DNA of 9,935 nt from Clostridiaceae bacterium (GTDB lineage Bacteria; Bacillota; Clostridia; Oscillospirales; Butyricicoccaceae): contig JAEDEU010000053.1 of assembly GCA_016293155.1 (NCBI GenBank), positions 1 through 9,935 of the forward strand, in the 5' to 3' direction. The position numbers and the translations under genes are program-made. Shown piece by piece: positions 1-6,174 of the stretch (position 1 is its first letter; each line of letters opens with the position of its first letter). The notes under the pieces are model-generated. The model did no database searches and was not told the DNA's origin. It saw only the letters and a program-made list of their open reading frames with translations.

Positions 1-1275
1 TTATTCTTCCACGATTTCGTTGTCTGTGTTTTCTGATGTCTCTGCTTCGGCTGCCTCTGCCGGCGGCGCTTCGGGTTCGGGCGAAGCGGCCGCGTCACTT
101 TTTTTGCGCCGTCCTATGCTGACGGACGGCAGACCGATCGAGGACATCAGCGACTTCAGCCCTGCCTGCCGCAGGCTGTGCCGCATCTTGATGCCCGCAA
201 CCATGCCCACAGCGACGAACATGGTGACAATGGACGAGCCGCCATAGCTGAAGAACGGCAGCGTCAGACCCATAACCGGACCGATGCCCAGACACATGAA
301 GAAATTCTCAAACGTCTGGAACAGGAACATACTGCCGATTCCGGTGCCGATAAGCGACAGGAACGAGCTGTCCGCGCGGTAGCTGACCAGGAAAATGCGC
401 AGGATGATGAGCGTGAGCAGGATCAGAATCAGCATCGCGCCGAGAAAGCCCCATTCCTCTCCGGCGACACCGAGAATGAAATCGGTATGCTTTTCCGGAA
501 GCATGTTATACTGCGTCTGACTGCCCTGCAAAAAGCCTGCGCCCTTGAGCTGTCCCGCACCGATGGCAATGATGCTCTGCTCCTGCTGCCAGTAGGTGGC
601 GGGAGATACCGTCGGGTCGATGAGCACGAGAATACGGTCGCGCTGTGTGCTGGAAAGCACGCTCCACAGAATCGGGACGGCCGCGCAGCCGAGAATCACG
701 CCGCCTGCGAACCATTTCAGGCTCAAGCCGCCTGCGAACATCATGATGATGCAGATGAACAGGTACGGCAGCGACATGCCCACGTCCTTGGAGGGGATGA
801 TGATTGCCAGCATGACAATCGCGCAGTGCAGCAGCAGAACCGCAATACTGCGCCAGCGGTTGAGCTTGTAGCGCATCAGGTTGACATGCTTGGCAAAGGT
901 GAAGATGAACAGCAGCTTGCCGACCTCTGCCGGCTGAATGCCGAAGCTGCCGAAGCGCAGCCAGCTCTGATTGCCGCCGCTGGCATAGCCGAAGGGAATC
1001 AGCGAAAGCTGGAACAGGATGTTGACTAGGAACACAATGCGCCATGCAGGAGCGAAGCGTTCCAGATCAATGAGCGAAATAATAATGAAGCCGAGGATGC
1101 CGAGCACAATCGCCACGGATTGTACGGTCATGTAGCGTGCGCTGCCGCCCTCCATGGAGGAAGTGGCGGAATAGATCAGCACCAGACCAAACAGAGAGCA
1201 GATCAGTGAAAGACCAAGCAGCAGCAGATCGGTAGTTCGGATATAACGTCCGATGTAGCGTAACGGTTTTTTCAT
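1..1275 (-). CDS. rodA: RodA, SEDS-family peptidoglycan glycosyltransferase
   Basis: RodA polymerises lipid II into glycan strands in the membrane, working with a class B penicillin-binding protein during side-wall elongation. The 424-residue product is a polytopic membrane protein. Seen: NQSWLRFG and QPAEVGK near residues 102-120, QSIIAIGAGQLKGAGF near 233-248, YNMLPEKHTDF at 256-266, GEEWGFLGA at 272-280 and PFFSYGGSS at 340-348. In characterised RodA proteins the Asp of the HTDF-type loop (here D265) is the proposed catalytic residue. The loop matches RodA (PE.HTDF) better than FtsW or SpoVE (usually NDF), which decides the name. The usual QPDLGT is replaced by SKDVGMS near 162-168. Residues about 393-424 form an acidic Ala/Pro/Glu tail. 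The ATG at 1275 is preferred because AGGAAGG lies 8 bases upstream; an in-frame ATG at 1371 would place codons over the promoter. The stop is the first three bases of the window, so the gene is complete. Confidence 0.95.
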   Translation of the reverse strand: MKKPLRYIGRYIRTTDLLLLGLSLICSLFGLVLIYSATSSMEGGSARYMTVQSVAIVLGILGFIIISLIDLERFAPAWRIVFLVNILFQLSLIPFGYASGGNQSWLRFGSFGIQPAEVGKLLFIFTFAKHVNLMRYKLNRWRSIAVLLLHCAIVMLAIIIPSKDVGMSLPYLFICIIMMFAGGLSLKWFAGGVILGCAAVPILWSVLSSTQRDRILVLIDPTVSPATYWQQEQSIIAIGAGQLKGAGFLQGSQTQYNMLPEKHTDFILGVAGEEWGFLGAMLILILLTLIILRIFLVSYRADSSFLSLIGTGIGSMFLFQTFENFFMCLGIGPVMGLTLPFFSYGGSSIVTMFVAVGMVAGIKMRHSLRQAGLKSLMSSIGLPSVSIGRRKKSDAAASPEPEAPPAEAAEAETSENTDNEIVEE

Positions 1276-1283
1276 GCGGAAAT

Positions 1284-1290
1284 CCTTCCT
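1284..1290 (-). promoter_or_regulatory. Ribosome binding site of rodA
   Basis: AGGAAGG on the minus strand, 8 bases before the ATG at 1275. It decides the start in favour of MKKPLRY over the in-frame start 32 codons upstream. Confidence 0.85.
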
Positions 1291-1339
1291 AAAAAATGTC
1301 GGTCTACGATAGTTTGTTGAAAGAATCAGTCTATCCTTT

Positions 1340-1368
1340 AGTGTATCACTATTGCGGCGGATGGTAAA
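1340..1368 (-). promoter_or_regulatory. Probable vegetative promoter of rodA
   Basis: On the minus strand, -35 TTTACC (1363-1368) and -10 TACACT (1340-1345) are separated by 17 bases. The -10 box is preceded by TGA, giving an extended -10. Each hexamer matches the sigma-A consensus at 4 of 6 positions. The expected transcript start near 1333 leaves a leader of about 58 bases before the rodA ATG. Inferred from sequence only. Confidence 0.55.
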
Positions 1369-1401
1369 CACTTTTTTTTCGGGGTTTTGGGAAAAAAAGA
1401 T

Positions 1402-1482
1402 CGGAAAGACTCCTGTTCCGGCAGGAAAATTCGCAGAGGAAGCGCTCCTCTATATGTGTGCATATGTCCTTGGTAGAAGGAC
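1402..1482. repeat. Cluster of short inverted repeats (possible structured RNA)
   Basis: Four back-to-back perfect hairpins lie in 72 bases: TCCTG/CAGGA (1411-1415 with 1422-1426), AGAGGA/TCCTCT (1435-1440 with 1446-1451), ATATG/CATAT (1452-1456 with 1461-1465) and GTCCTT/AAGGAC (1466-1471 with 1477-1482). Loops are 4 to 6 bases. A fifth pairing, CGGAA/TTCCG (1402-1406 with 1416-1420), excludes the first hairpin. On the minus strand it is followed by ATC and seven T (1392-1398), as in an intrinsic terminator. No family was recognised. The pairings are direct observation; a role as RNA is inference. Confidence 0.4.
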
Positions 1483-1561
1483 AAGGTGGAAAACTTGCGG
1501 GGAAACCAAAAAAAACTCGTAAATTCACCAATAATTTTGCGAAAAAGATGAAAAATAACAA

Positions 1562-1590
1562 TTTTTTTTTGGAAAGATTTATTATATAAT
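1562..1590 (+). promoter_or_regulatory. Probable promoter of fhs
   Basis: A perfect TATAAT lies at 1585-1590. The best -35 position at 17-base spacing is only TTTTTT (1562-1567), but the upstream DNA is very A/T-rich, as in UP elements. The -10 box sits inside a perfect 10-base palindrome (1581-1590), so the same box also reads toward rodA, although no good -35 is seen in that direction. The expected start near 1597 gives a leader of about 96 bases. Confidence 0.55.
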
Positions 1591-1606
1591 AGAAAAAGAC
1601 AGTGTG

Positions 1607-1649
1607 ATGCCGATGTGCGGCATTTCGTTTGTCTGCGCACCGGAGACAG
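1607..1649 (+). other. Hairpins in the fhs 5' leader
   Basis: A perfect 6-bp stem ATGCCG/CGGCAT (1607-1612 with 1618-1623, 5-base loop) lies about 10 bases after the predicted transcript start. A second stem TTGTCT/AGACAG (1629-1634 with 1644-1649, one G-U pair, 9-base loop) follows. GACAGTG is repeated directly at 1598-1604 and 1645-1651. No U-run follows, so this is not a terminator. It may stabilise the 5' end or regulate translation. I do not recognise the known THF riboswitch consensus here. Confidence 0.35.
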
Positions 1650-1692
1650 TGCGGAGGATAAAGAAGAACCATTTGCGAGGGAGGACTTGGAC

Positions 1693-3372
1693 ATGCTGAC
1701 TGATATTGAAATTGCGCAGAATCATGTAATGGAACCCATCACTGAGGTGGCGAAGAAGGCGGGACTGGAGCTGGATGATCTGGAGCTGTATGGCAAGTAT
1801 AAGGCGAAGATCTCGGATGAGGCTTGGAATCGCGTGAAGGACAGACCGGACGGCAAGCTGGTGCTGGTCACGGCGATCAACCCGACGCCGGCAGGCGAGG
1901 GCAAGACCACGACCACGGTCGGTCTCGGACAGGCCTTGCACCGCATGGGCAAGAACTCGATCATCGCACTGCGTGAGCCGTCGCTCGGTCCGGTATTCGG
2001 CATCAAGGGCGGCGCGGCAGGCGGCGGCTATGCACAGGTCGTCCCGATGGAGGATATCAACCTGCACTTCACCGGCGATATGCACGCAATCACCGCGGCG
2101 AACAATCTGCTGTGCGCACTGCTGGATAACCATATGCAGCAGGGCAACGAGCTGGGCATCGACCCGCGTCAGATTATTTTTACCCGCGTGCTGGATATGA
2201 ATGACCGCGCGCTGAGAAATATCACCATCGGTCTGGGCGGCAGACTGAACGGCGTTCCGCGCGAGGATCACTTTATGATTACCGTTGCCAGCGAAATCAT
2301 GGCAATCCTGTGCCTGTCGGCTGACTTACAGGATCTGAAAAAGCGCTGCGGCAACATTCTGGTGGCATATAACTACAAGGGCGAGCCGGTGTATGCACGT
2401 GACCTCAAGGCGGAGGGCGCAATGGCAACCCTGCTCAAGGACGCAATTAAGCCGAACCTGATTCAGACGCTGGAAGGCTCCCCGTGCCTGATGCACGGCG
2501 GTCCGTTTGCGAACATCGCACACGGCTGCAACTCCATCCGCGCAACCCGCACCGCACTCAAGCTGGCGGATTACGTCATTACCGAGGCGGGCTTCGGCGC
2601 GGATCTGGGCGCAGAGAAGTTCCTCAACATCAAGTGCCGCGCGGCAGGTCTCAAGCCGGACTGCGTGGTCATCGTGGCAACCGTCCGCGCGCTCAAGTAC
2701 AACGGCGGCGTTCCGAGCAAGCCGAAGTCCGCGCTGGAGGAGGAAAACCTTGAGGCGCTGGCAAAGGGCATCTGCAATCTGGAGGCGCACATTGAAAACA
2801 TCGGCAAGTTCGGCGTTCCGGTTGTCGTTGCAATCAACCGCTTTGCAAGCGATACGGATGCGGAGCTGGACTTTGTCCGCGAGGCATGTGCAAAGCTGGG
2901 TGCACGCTGCGCAATGAGCGAGGTGTTCGCCAAGGGCGGCGAGGGCGGCATCGAGCTGGCCGAGATGGTGCTCGAAGAGGCGGACAGCGGCAAGGCGGAT
3001 TTCCACCCGCTGTACGAGCTGGAGCAGCCGCTGGAAAACAAGATTGAAATCATTGCAAAGAATATCTATGGCGCAGAGGGCATTGTCTTTACTCCGGCTG
3101 CGAAGAAGGAGCTGGACCGCATCACCGCACTGGGCTATGGCAACCTGCCGGTCTGCATGGCAAAGACCCAGTATTCGCTGTCCGACGATGCCGCCAAGCT
3201 GGGCCGTCCGACCGGACACACCATTAACATCCGTGCCGTCCGCCTGAGCGCGGGCGCAGGCTTCGTTGTCTGTGAGACCGGTGCGATCATGACCATGCCG
3301 GGTCTGCCGAAGGTTCCGGCGGCAGAGCGCATCGACATTCAGGAAGACGGCACCATTTTCGGACTGTTCTGA
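1693..3372 (+). CDS. fhs: Formate-tetrahydrofolate ligase (formyl-THF synthetase)
   Basis: This cytoplasmic enzyme joins formate to tetrahydrofolate using ATP, giving 10-formyl-THF for purine and formyl-Met synthesis, and for the methyl branch of the Wood-Ljungdahl pathway in acetogens. The product is 559 residues, the normal family length. Seen: P-loop TPAGEGKTTT (65-74), REPSLGPVFG (94-103), GGGYAQVVPMEDINLHFTGD (110-129), and a C-terminal segment ending TIFGLF. The ATG at 1693 follows AGGGAGGA (1678-1685) by 7 bases; an in-frame ATG at 1615 sits in the leader hairpin and has no ribosome site. The final TGA overlaps the first base of the tsaE ATG, so the two are translationally coupled. Presence of fhs alone does not prove acetogenesis; other Wood-Ljungdahl genes are not in view. 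Confidence 0.98.
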   Translation: MLTDIEIAQNHVMEPITEVAKKAGLELDDLELYGKYKAKISDEAWNRVKDRPDGKLVLVTAINPTPAGEGKTTTTVGLGQALHRMGKNSIIALREPSLGPVFGIKGGAAGGGYAQVVPMEDINLHFTGDMHAITAANNLLCALLDNHMQQGNELGIDPRQIIFTRVLDMNDRALRNITIGLGGRLNGVPREDHFMITVASEIMAILCLSADLQDLKKRCGNILVAYNYKGEPVYARDLKAEGAMATLLKDAIKPNLIQTLEGSPCLMHGGPFANIAHGCNSIRATRTALKLADYVITEAGFGADLGAEKFLNIKCRAAGLKPDCVVIVATVRALKYNGGVPSKPKSALEEENLEALAKGICNLEAHIENIGKFGVPVVVAINRFASDTDAELDFVREACAKLGARCAMSEVFAKGGEGGIELAEMVLEEADSGKADFHPLYELEQPLENKIEIIAKNIYGAEGIVFTPAAKKELDRITALGYGNLPVCMAKTQYSLSDDAAKLGRPTGHTINIRAVRLSAGAGFVVCETGAIMTMPGLPKVPAAERIDIQEDGTIFGLF

Positions 3373-3797
3373 TGACGATGCAGTATCGTTCGGAATCGCC
3401 GGAGCAGACCGAGGAAATCGGTGCACAGGTGGCACGGCAGGTCGAAGCGGGCACGGTCATTGCGCTGGAGGGCGACCTCGGCGCGGGCAAGACCGCCTTT
3501 GCGCGCGGCTTTATCCGTGCGCTCGGCTATGAGGGCCGCGTCACCAGCCCGACCTTTACCATCGTCAACGAGTATCCGGAATGCGGCGTGTGCCATTTTG
3601 ATATGTACCGTATTTTAGATGAGGACGCGCTGTATGACATCGGATGGGATGACTATCTTGACGGCGAGCGTATTTTGCTGATAGAATGGAGCGAAAACAT
3701 TCGATATGCTCTGCCGGAGCACTATGTCACCGTAACCATCCGGCATGAGGGCGGCGACTGCCGGAGCATTTCGATCGAGGGAGTGGAAACGATTTGA
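3372..3797 (+). CDS. tsaE: TsaE, ATPase of tRNA t6A synthesis
   Basis: TsaE (YjeE) is the small ATPase that resets the TsaB-TsaD complex, which places threonylcarbamoyl on A37 of tRNAs reading ANN codons. The product is 141 residues, typical for the family. Seen: Walker A GDLGAGKT (34-41), TSPTFTIVNEY (58-68), HFDMYR (75-80) and EWSENI (105-110), all in the expected order. The ATG at 3372 shares its A with the fhs TGA; a second ATG at 3378 is equally possible, and no clear ribosome site precedes either, which fits coupled translation. The 3' end overlaps tsaB by four bases. TsaE, TsaB and TsaD often cluster; here fhs precedes the pair and no tsaD is visible. Confidence 0.97.
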   Translation: MTMQYRSESPEQTEEIGAQVARQVEAGTVIALEGDLGAGKTAFARGFIRALGYEGRVTSPTFTIVNEYPECGVCHFDMYRILDEDALYDIGWDDYLDGERILLIEWSENIRYALPEHYVTVTIRHEGGDCRSISIEGVETI

Positions 3798-4492
3798 AAA
3801 TCCTCACACTGGAATCCTCTGCACTGGCGGCATCTGCCTGCATTACGGAGGACGGCAAGCTGCTCGCGCAGTCCTATCAGAACAGCGGTCTGACGCACAG
3901 CACGACCCTGCTGCCGATGGTGGATCATATTTTGCAGACCTCGCGGCTGAAGATCACGGACATGGACGGTCTGGCGATCACCGCAGGTCCCGGCTCGTTC
4001 ACGGGCGTGCGCATCGGCATTGCCACGGCGAAGGGGCTTGCCATGGGCGCAGAGCTGCCGTGTGCGGCGGTATCCTCGCTCGCGGCGATGGCGTGGGGCG
4101 TAACCCTGACCGACCGCGTGGTGTGCGCCGTGATGGACGCACGCGCGGGTCAGGTGTACAATGCACTATTTGAAATACAGGACGGCGTGCCGCATCGACT
4201 GACGCCCGATCGTGTGATTACCAAAAAAGAATTACAGGCCGAGTTGATTTCTTTGGAAAAAGCATATATTCTTGTTGGAGACGGCGCGGAAATGTGTTAT
4301 AATGAATTTATTCTTTCCGACTGTATCCTCGCACCGGCGCATTTGCGCTATCCGTCCGCCGCAGGCGCGGCAATGGAGGCACAGCAGCTGTTTGAGCATG
4401 GGGAGACCGTACCGGCGGCGCAGCTTGCTCCGCTGTACCTCAGACAGCCGCAGGCGGTTCGTGAGCGTCTGGCAAGAGAACAAAAACAATAA
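3794..4492 (+). CDS. tsaB: TsaB, scaffold of the t6A synthase complex
   Basis: TsaB (YeaZ) is a kinase-like ASKHA-fold protein that dimerises with TsaD and holds it active in tRNA threonylcarbamoyl transfer. The product is 232 residues, normal for the family. Seen: N-terminal KILTLESSA, GPGSFTGVRIGIATAKG (65-81), an SSLAAMAWG segment, VMDARAGQVYNALF, and a C-terminal APLYLRQPQAVRE, a common family ending. The start is TTG at 3794, inside the TTGA overlap with the tsaE stop, with GAGGGAG (3777-3783) 10 bases upstream. From about 4215 to 4325 the codon use becomes AT-rich and contains a promoter (4275-4303) that appears to serve upp. The rimI and tsaD genes that often follow tsaB are absent; upp comes next. 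Confidence 0.96.
   Translation: MKILTLESSALAASACITEDGKLLAQSYQNSGLTHSTTLLPMVDHILQTSRLKITDMDGLAITAGPGSFTGVRIGIATAKGLAMGAELPCAAVSSLAAMAWGVTLTDRVVCAVMDARAGQVYNALFEIQDGVPHRLTPDRVITKKELQAELISLEKAYILVGDGAEMCYNEFILSDCILAPAHLRYPSAAGAAMEAQQLFEHGETVPAAQLAPLYLRQPQAVRERLAREQKQ
4275..4303 (+). promoter_or_regulatory. Promoter for upp inside tsaB
   Basis: TTGGAG (4275-4280), a 17-base spacer and TATAAT (4298-4303) preceded by TGT give a perfect extended -10 element. It lies inside tsaB coding sequence, in a local AT-rich stretch. The predicted start near 4310 leaves about 214 bases before the upp ATG, so the transcript would carry the tsaB 3' end as leader. Confidence 0.6.
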
Positions 4493-4523
4493 ACATTTTT
4501 TCTGATAAAAGGAGTTGACATTC

Positions 4524-5153
4524 ATGGCTAAGGTTCATGTTATTGATCATCCGCTGATCGTTCATAAGCTGTCTCTGATGCGGGACAAGCAGACCGGTTC
4601 CAAGGAGTTCCGCGAGGCGATTCAGGAAATTACAACGCTGCTGTGCTACGAGGCAACGCGCGATCTGCCGCTGAAGGAAGTCGAGATTGAGACTCCGCTG
4701 GCGCGCGCAAAGGTACGCATCATTGCCGGCAAGAAGATTGCAGTTGTTGCACTGCTGCGCTCCGGTATCGGCATGGTGGACGGCGTTTTGCAGCTGGTTC
4801 CGACCGCAAAGATCGGCCATATCGGCATGTACCGCGATCCGGAGACCTTACAGCCGGTTGAGTATTACTGCAAGCTGCCGACCGATATTGATTCCCGCGA
4901 TGTCATCATCGTTGACCCGATGATCGGCACCGGTGCATCCGCAAGCGCGGCAATCGACTTCATCAAGAATCACGGCGGCAAGAACATCAAGTTCATCACC
5001 ATCCTGATGACCAGTGATGCAAAGGAGAACCTGGAGAAGGAGCACAATGACGTGGACTTCTACTGCGCGGCTGTGGATGACAAGCTGAATGACAAGGGCT
5101 TCATCGTTCCGGGTCTGGGCGATGCAGGAGACCGTATGTTCGGCACGAAGTAA
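4524..5153 (+). CDS. upp: Uracil phosphoribosyltransferase
   Basis: Upp makes UMP from uracil and PRPP in pyrimidine salvage. The 209-residue product has the normal length. Seen: LLRSGIGM (78-85), GMYRDPETLQPVEYYCKLP (101-119), the PRPP loop VIIVDPMIGTGASA (127-140), and the C-terminal uracil-binding segment IVPGLGDAGDRMFGT (194-208). Two places differ from the usual enzyme: the PRPP loop reads IGTGASA where LATGGSA is common, and ILMTSDAKENL (160-170) replaces the usual LVAAPEG-type stretch. All core motifs are present, so activity is likely. The ATG at 4524 follows AAAAGGAG (4507-4514) by 9 bases. The gene starts 31 bases after tsaB with no terminator between, and ends before a hairpin terminator. 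Confidence 0.95.
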   Translation: MAKVHVIDHPLIVHKLSLMRDKQTGSKEFREAIQEITTLLCYEATRDLPLKEVEIETPLARAKVRIIAGKKIAVVALLRSGIGMVDGVLQLVPTAKIGHIGMYRDPETLQPVEYYCKLPTDIDSRDVIIVDPMIGTGASASAAIDFIKNHGGKNIKFITILMTSDAKENLEKEHNDVDFYCAAVDDKLNDKGFIVPGLGDAGDRMFGTK

Positions 5154-5170
5154 ATCAACCAAAAAAATAG

Positions 5171-5203
5171 AGGGAACGGTTACGCGCCGTTCCCTTTTCT
5201 GTT
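5171..5203 (+). terminator. Rho-independent terminator after upp
   Basis: A perfect 9-bp stem AGGGAACGG/CCGTTCCCT (5171-5179 with 5187-5195) with a 7-base loop is followed by a rather short, broken T-run (TTTCTGTT). An A-run just before the stem would make a stronger U-run on the minus strand. The next start codon is only 15 bases beyond the T-run, so some read-through is probably used to express the downstream gene. Confidence 0.85.
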
Positions 5204-5218
5204 CGGTGAGGAAGAATC

Positions 5219-6127
5219 ATGGAATATCCAAACGGAAAACGGTATTATCCGTATGCACAGTATCTCAGACAGCGCTACGGCGGGCGCGTGGCGAAAATCC
5301 CGCTGGACGGCGGTTTTACCTGCCCGAACCGTGACGGCACCAAAGGCATCGGCGGCTGTGCCTACTGTTCCGCGCGAGGAAGTGGGGATTTTGTGTGCGG
5401 GGACGATCTGGAGCAGCAATTTTCGGCGTATGCCGCAGGACTGACCAAGTGGCAGCCGGTGGGCTATATTCCGTATTTTCAGGCATTTACCGGAACATAT
5501 GCGCCGCTTGAGCGGCTGCGGACGCTGTACGACCGCGCGCTTGCCCTGCCGGATGCAGTCGGGCTTTCGGTGGCGACCCGACCGGACTGCGTGCCGGAGG
5601 AGGTGGCGGACCTGCTTGCGGAATATGCGCAGCGCACGGATGTGACCGTCGAGCTGGGCGTGCAGACCGTTCATGACCGCACCGCGCGGGCGATGAACCT
5701 TTGCCATACCTTTGCAGACTTCGAGCGGGCGCTGGAGCGGCTGCAAAAGCGGGATATCCCGGTCTGTGTGCATCTCATCAACGGTCTGCCGGGCGAGACG
5801 CGGGAGGACATGGTCGAGTCCGCCCGCACGGTCGGCGGCATGGGCATCCAGAGCGTCAAGCTGCATCTGCTCCACATTCTGAAGCATACCGCACTCAGCC
5901 ATCTGACCGAGGCGGATTGTTTGAGCATGGAGGACTATGTCGGGCTTGTCTGCGACCAGCTGGAGGTGCTCCCGCCGGAGGTGGTGATTCAGCGCCTGAC
6001 CGGCGACGGCAAGGGGGCAGATCTGATTGCGCCGCAGTGGAGCCGGAACAAGCGCGCTGTGCTCAATGCCATTGACCGGGAGATGGCGCGGAGGGATGCA
6101 TGGCAGGGAGACCGGCGGGAAGGATAA
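5219..6127 (+). CDS. ytqA: YtqA/YhcC-type radical SAM protein (TIGR01212 family)
   Basis: The 302-residue product belongs to the radical SAM family of B. subtilis YtqA and E. coli YhcC, whose substrate I cannot name. Such enzymes use a [4Fe-4S] cluster and S-adenosylmethionine to make a radical. Seen: the family's unusual cysteine spacing in CPNRDGTKGIGGCAYC (C35, C47, C50, that is CX11CX2C), the preceding IPLDGGFT, FQAFTGTYAP, ATRPDC, VELGVQT, HLINGLPGET and KLHLLHILKHT, in the expected order of a partial TIM barrel. The ATG at 5219 follows GAGG (5208-5211) by 7 bases. It starts just past the upp terminator and has no visible promoter of its own, so it is probably expressed by read-through from upp. 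It ends at a two-way terminator facing dacA. Confidence 0.93.
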   Translation: MEYPNGKRYYPYAQYLRQRYGGRVAKIPLDGGFTCPNRDGTKGIGGCAYCSARGSGDFVCGDDLEQQFSAYAAGLTKWQPVGYIPYFQAFTGTYAPLERLRTLYDRALALPDAVGLSVATRPDCVPEEVADLLAEYAQRTDVTVELGVQTVHDRTARAMNLCHTFADFERALERLQKRDIPVCVHLINGLPGETREDMVESARTVGGMGIQSVKLHLLHILKHTALSHLTEADCLSMEDYVGLVCDQLEVLPPEVVIQRLTGDGKGADLIAPQWSRNKRAVLNAIDREMARRDAWQGDRREG

Positions 6128-6133
6128 AAAAAG

Positions 6134-6167
6134 AGCACGATACAGCGATCAATTTCTGTATCGTGCT
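6134..6167. terminator. Two-way terminator between ytqA and dacA
   Basis: A 12-bp perfect stem AGCACGATACAG/CTGTATCGTGCT (6134-6145 with 6156-6167) with a 10-base loop has T-rich DNA to the right (TTTTTACTTTTT) and seven A to the left (6126-6132). It therefore works as an intrinsic terminator for both convergent genes. It lies in the 47-base gap between the two stop codons. Confidence 0.93.
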
Positions 6168-6174
6168 TATCTTT

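Larger units (their letters stand above)
1276..1692. other. Divergent intergenic region rodA/fhs
   Basis: This 417-base gap is AT-rich, with runs of eight or nine A or T, and holds no credible gene. From left to right it contains the rodA ribosome site and promoter, then an A/T hairpin (CTTTTTTT against AAAAAAAG, 1371-1399). Next is a cluster of short perfect inverted repeats (1402-1482), then unstructured AT-rich sequence to about 1560. The fhs promoter and a hairpin-bearing leader complete it. Open frames crossing it lack ribosome sites and resemble no known protein. It is far longer than two simple promoters need. Confidence 0.8.

Noticed and set aside
178..1029. Long plus-strand open frame opposite rodA
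   Set aside because: It mirrors rodA codons, is rich in His, Gln, Arg and Ala, has no ribosome site and resembles no protein.
1276..1371. N-terminal extension of rodA by 32 residues
   Set aside because: The extra start lacks a ribosome site and the extension covers the likely rodA promoter.
1597..1692. THF riboswitch before fhs
   Set aside because: The leader has stems, but the conserved THF riboswitch sequence blocks are not recognisable and the leader is short.
2326..3435. Long minus-strand open frame opposite fhs
   Set aside because: A GC-rich shadow of a highly conserved gene, with biased composition and no ribosome site.
3372..3797. Frameshift or gene fusion between fhs, tsaE and tsaB
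   Set aside because: The overlaps are of normal coupled type, and each protein has full family length and motifs.
4515..4523. Upstream TTG start for upp
   Set aside because: It directly abuts the ribosome site, while the ATG at 4524 has correct spacing and gives the usual Upp length.
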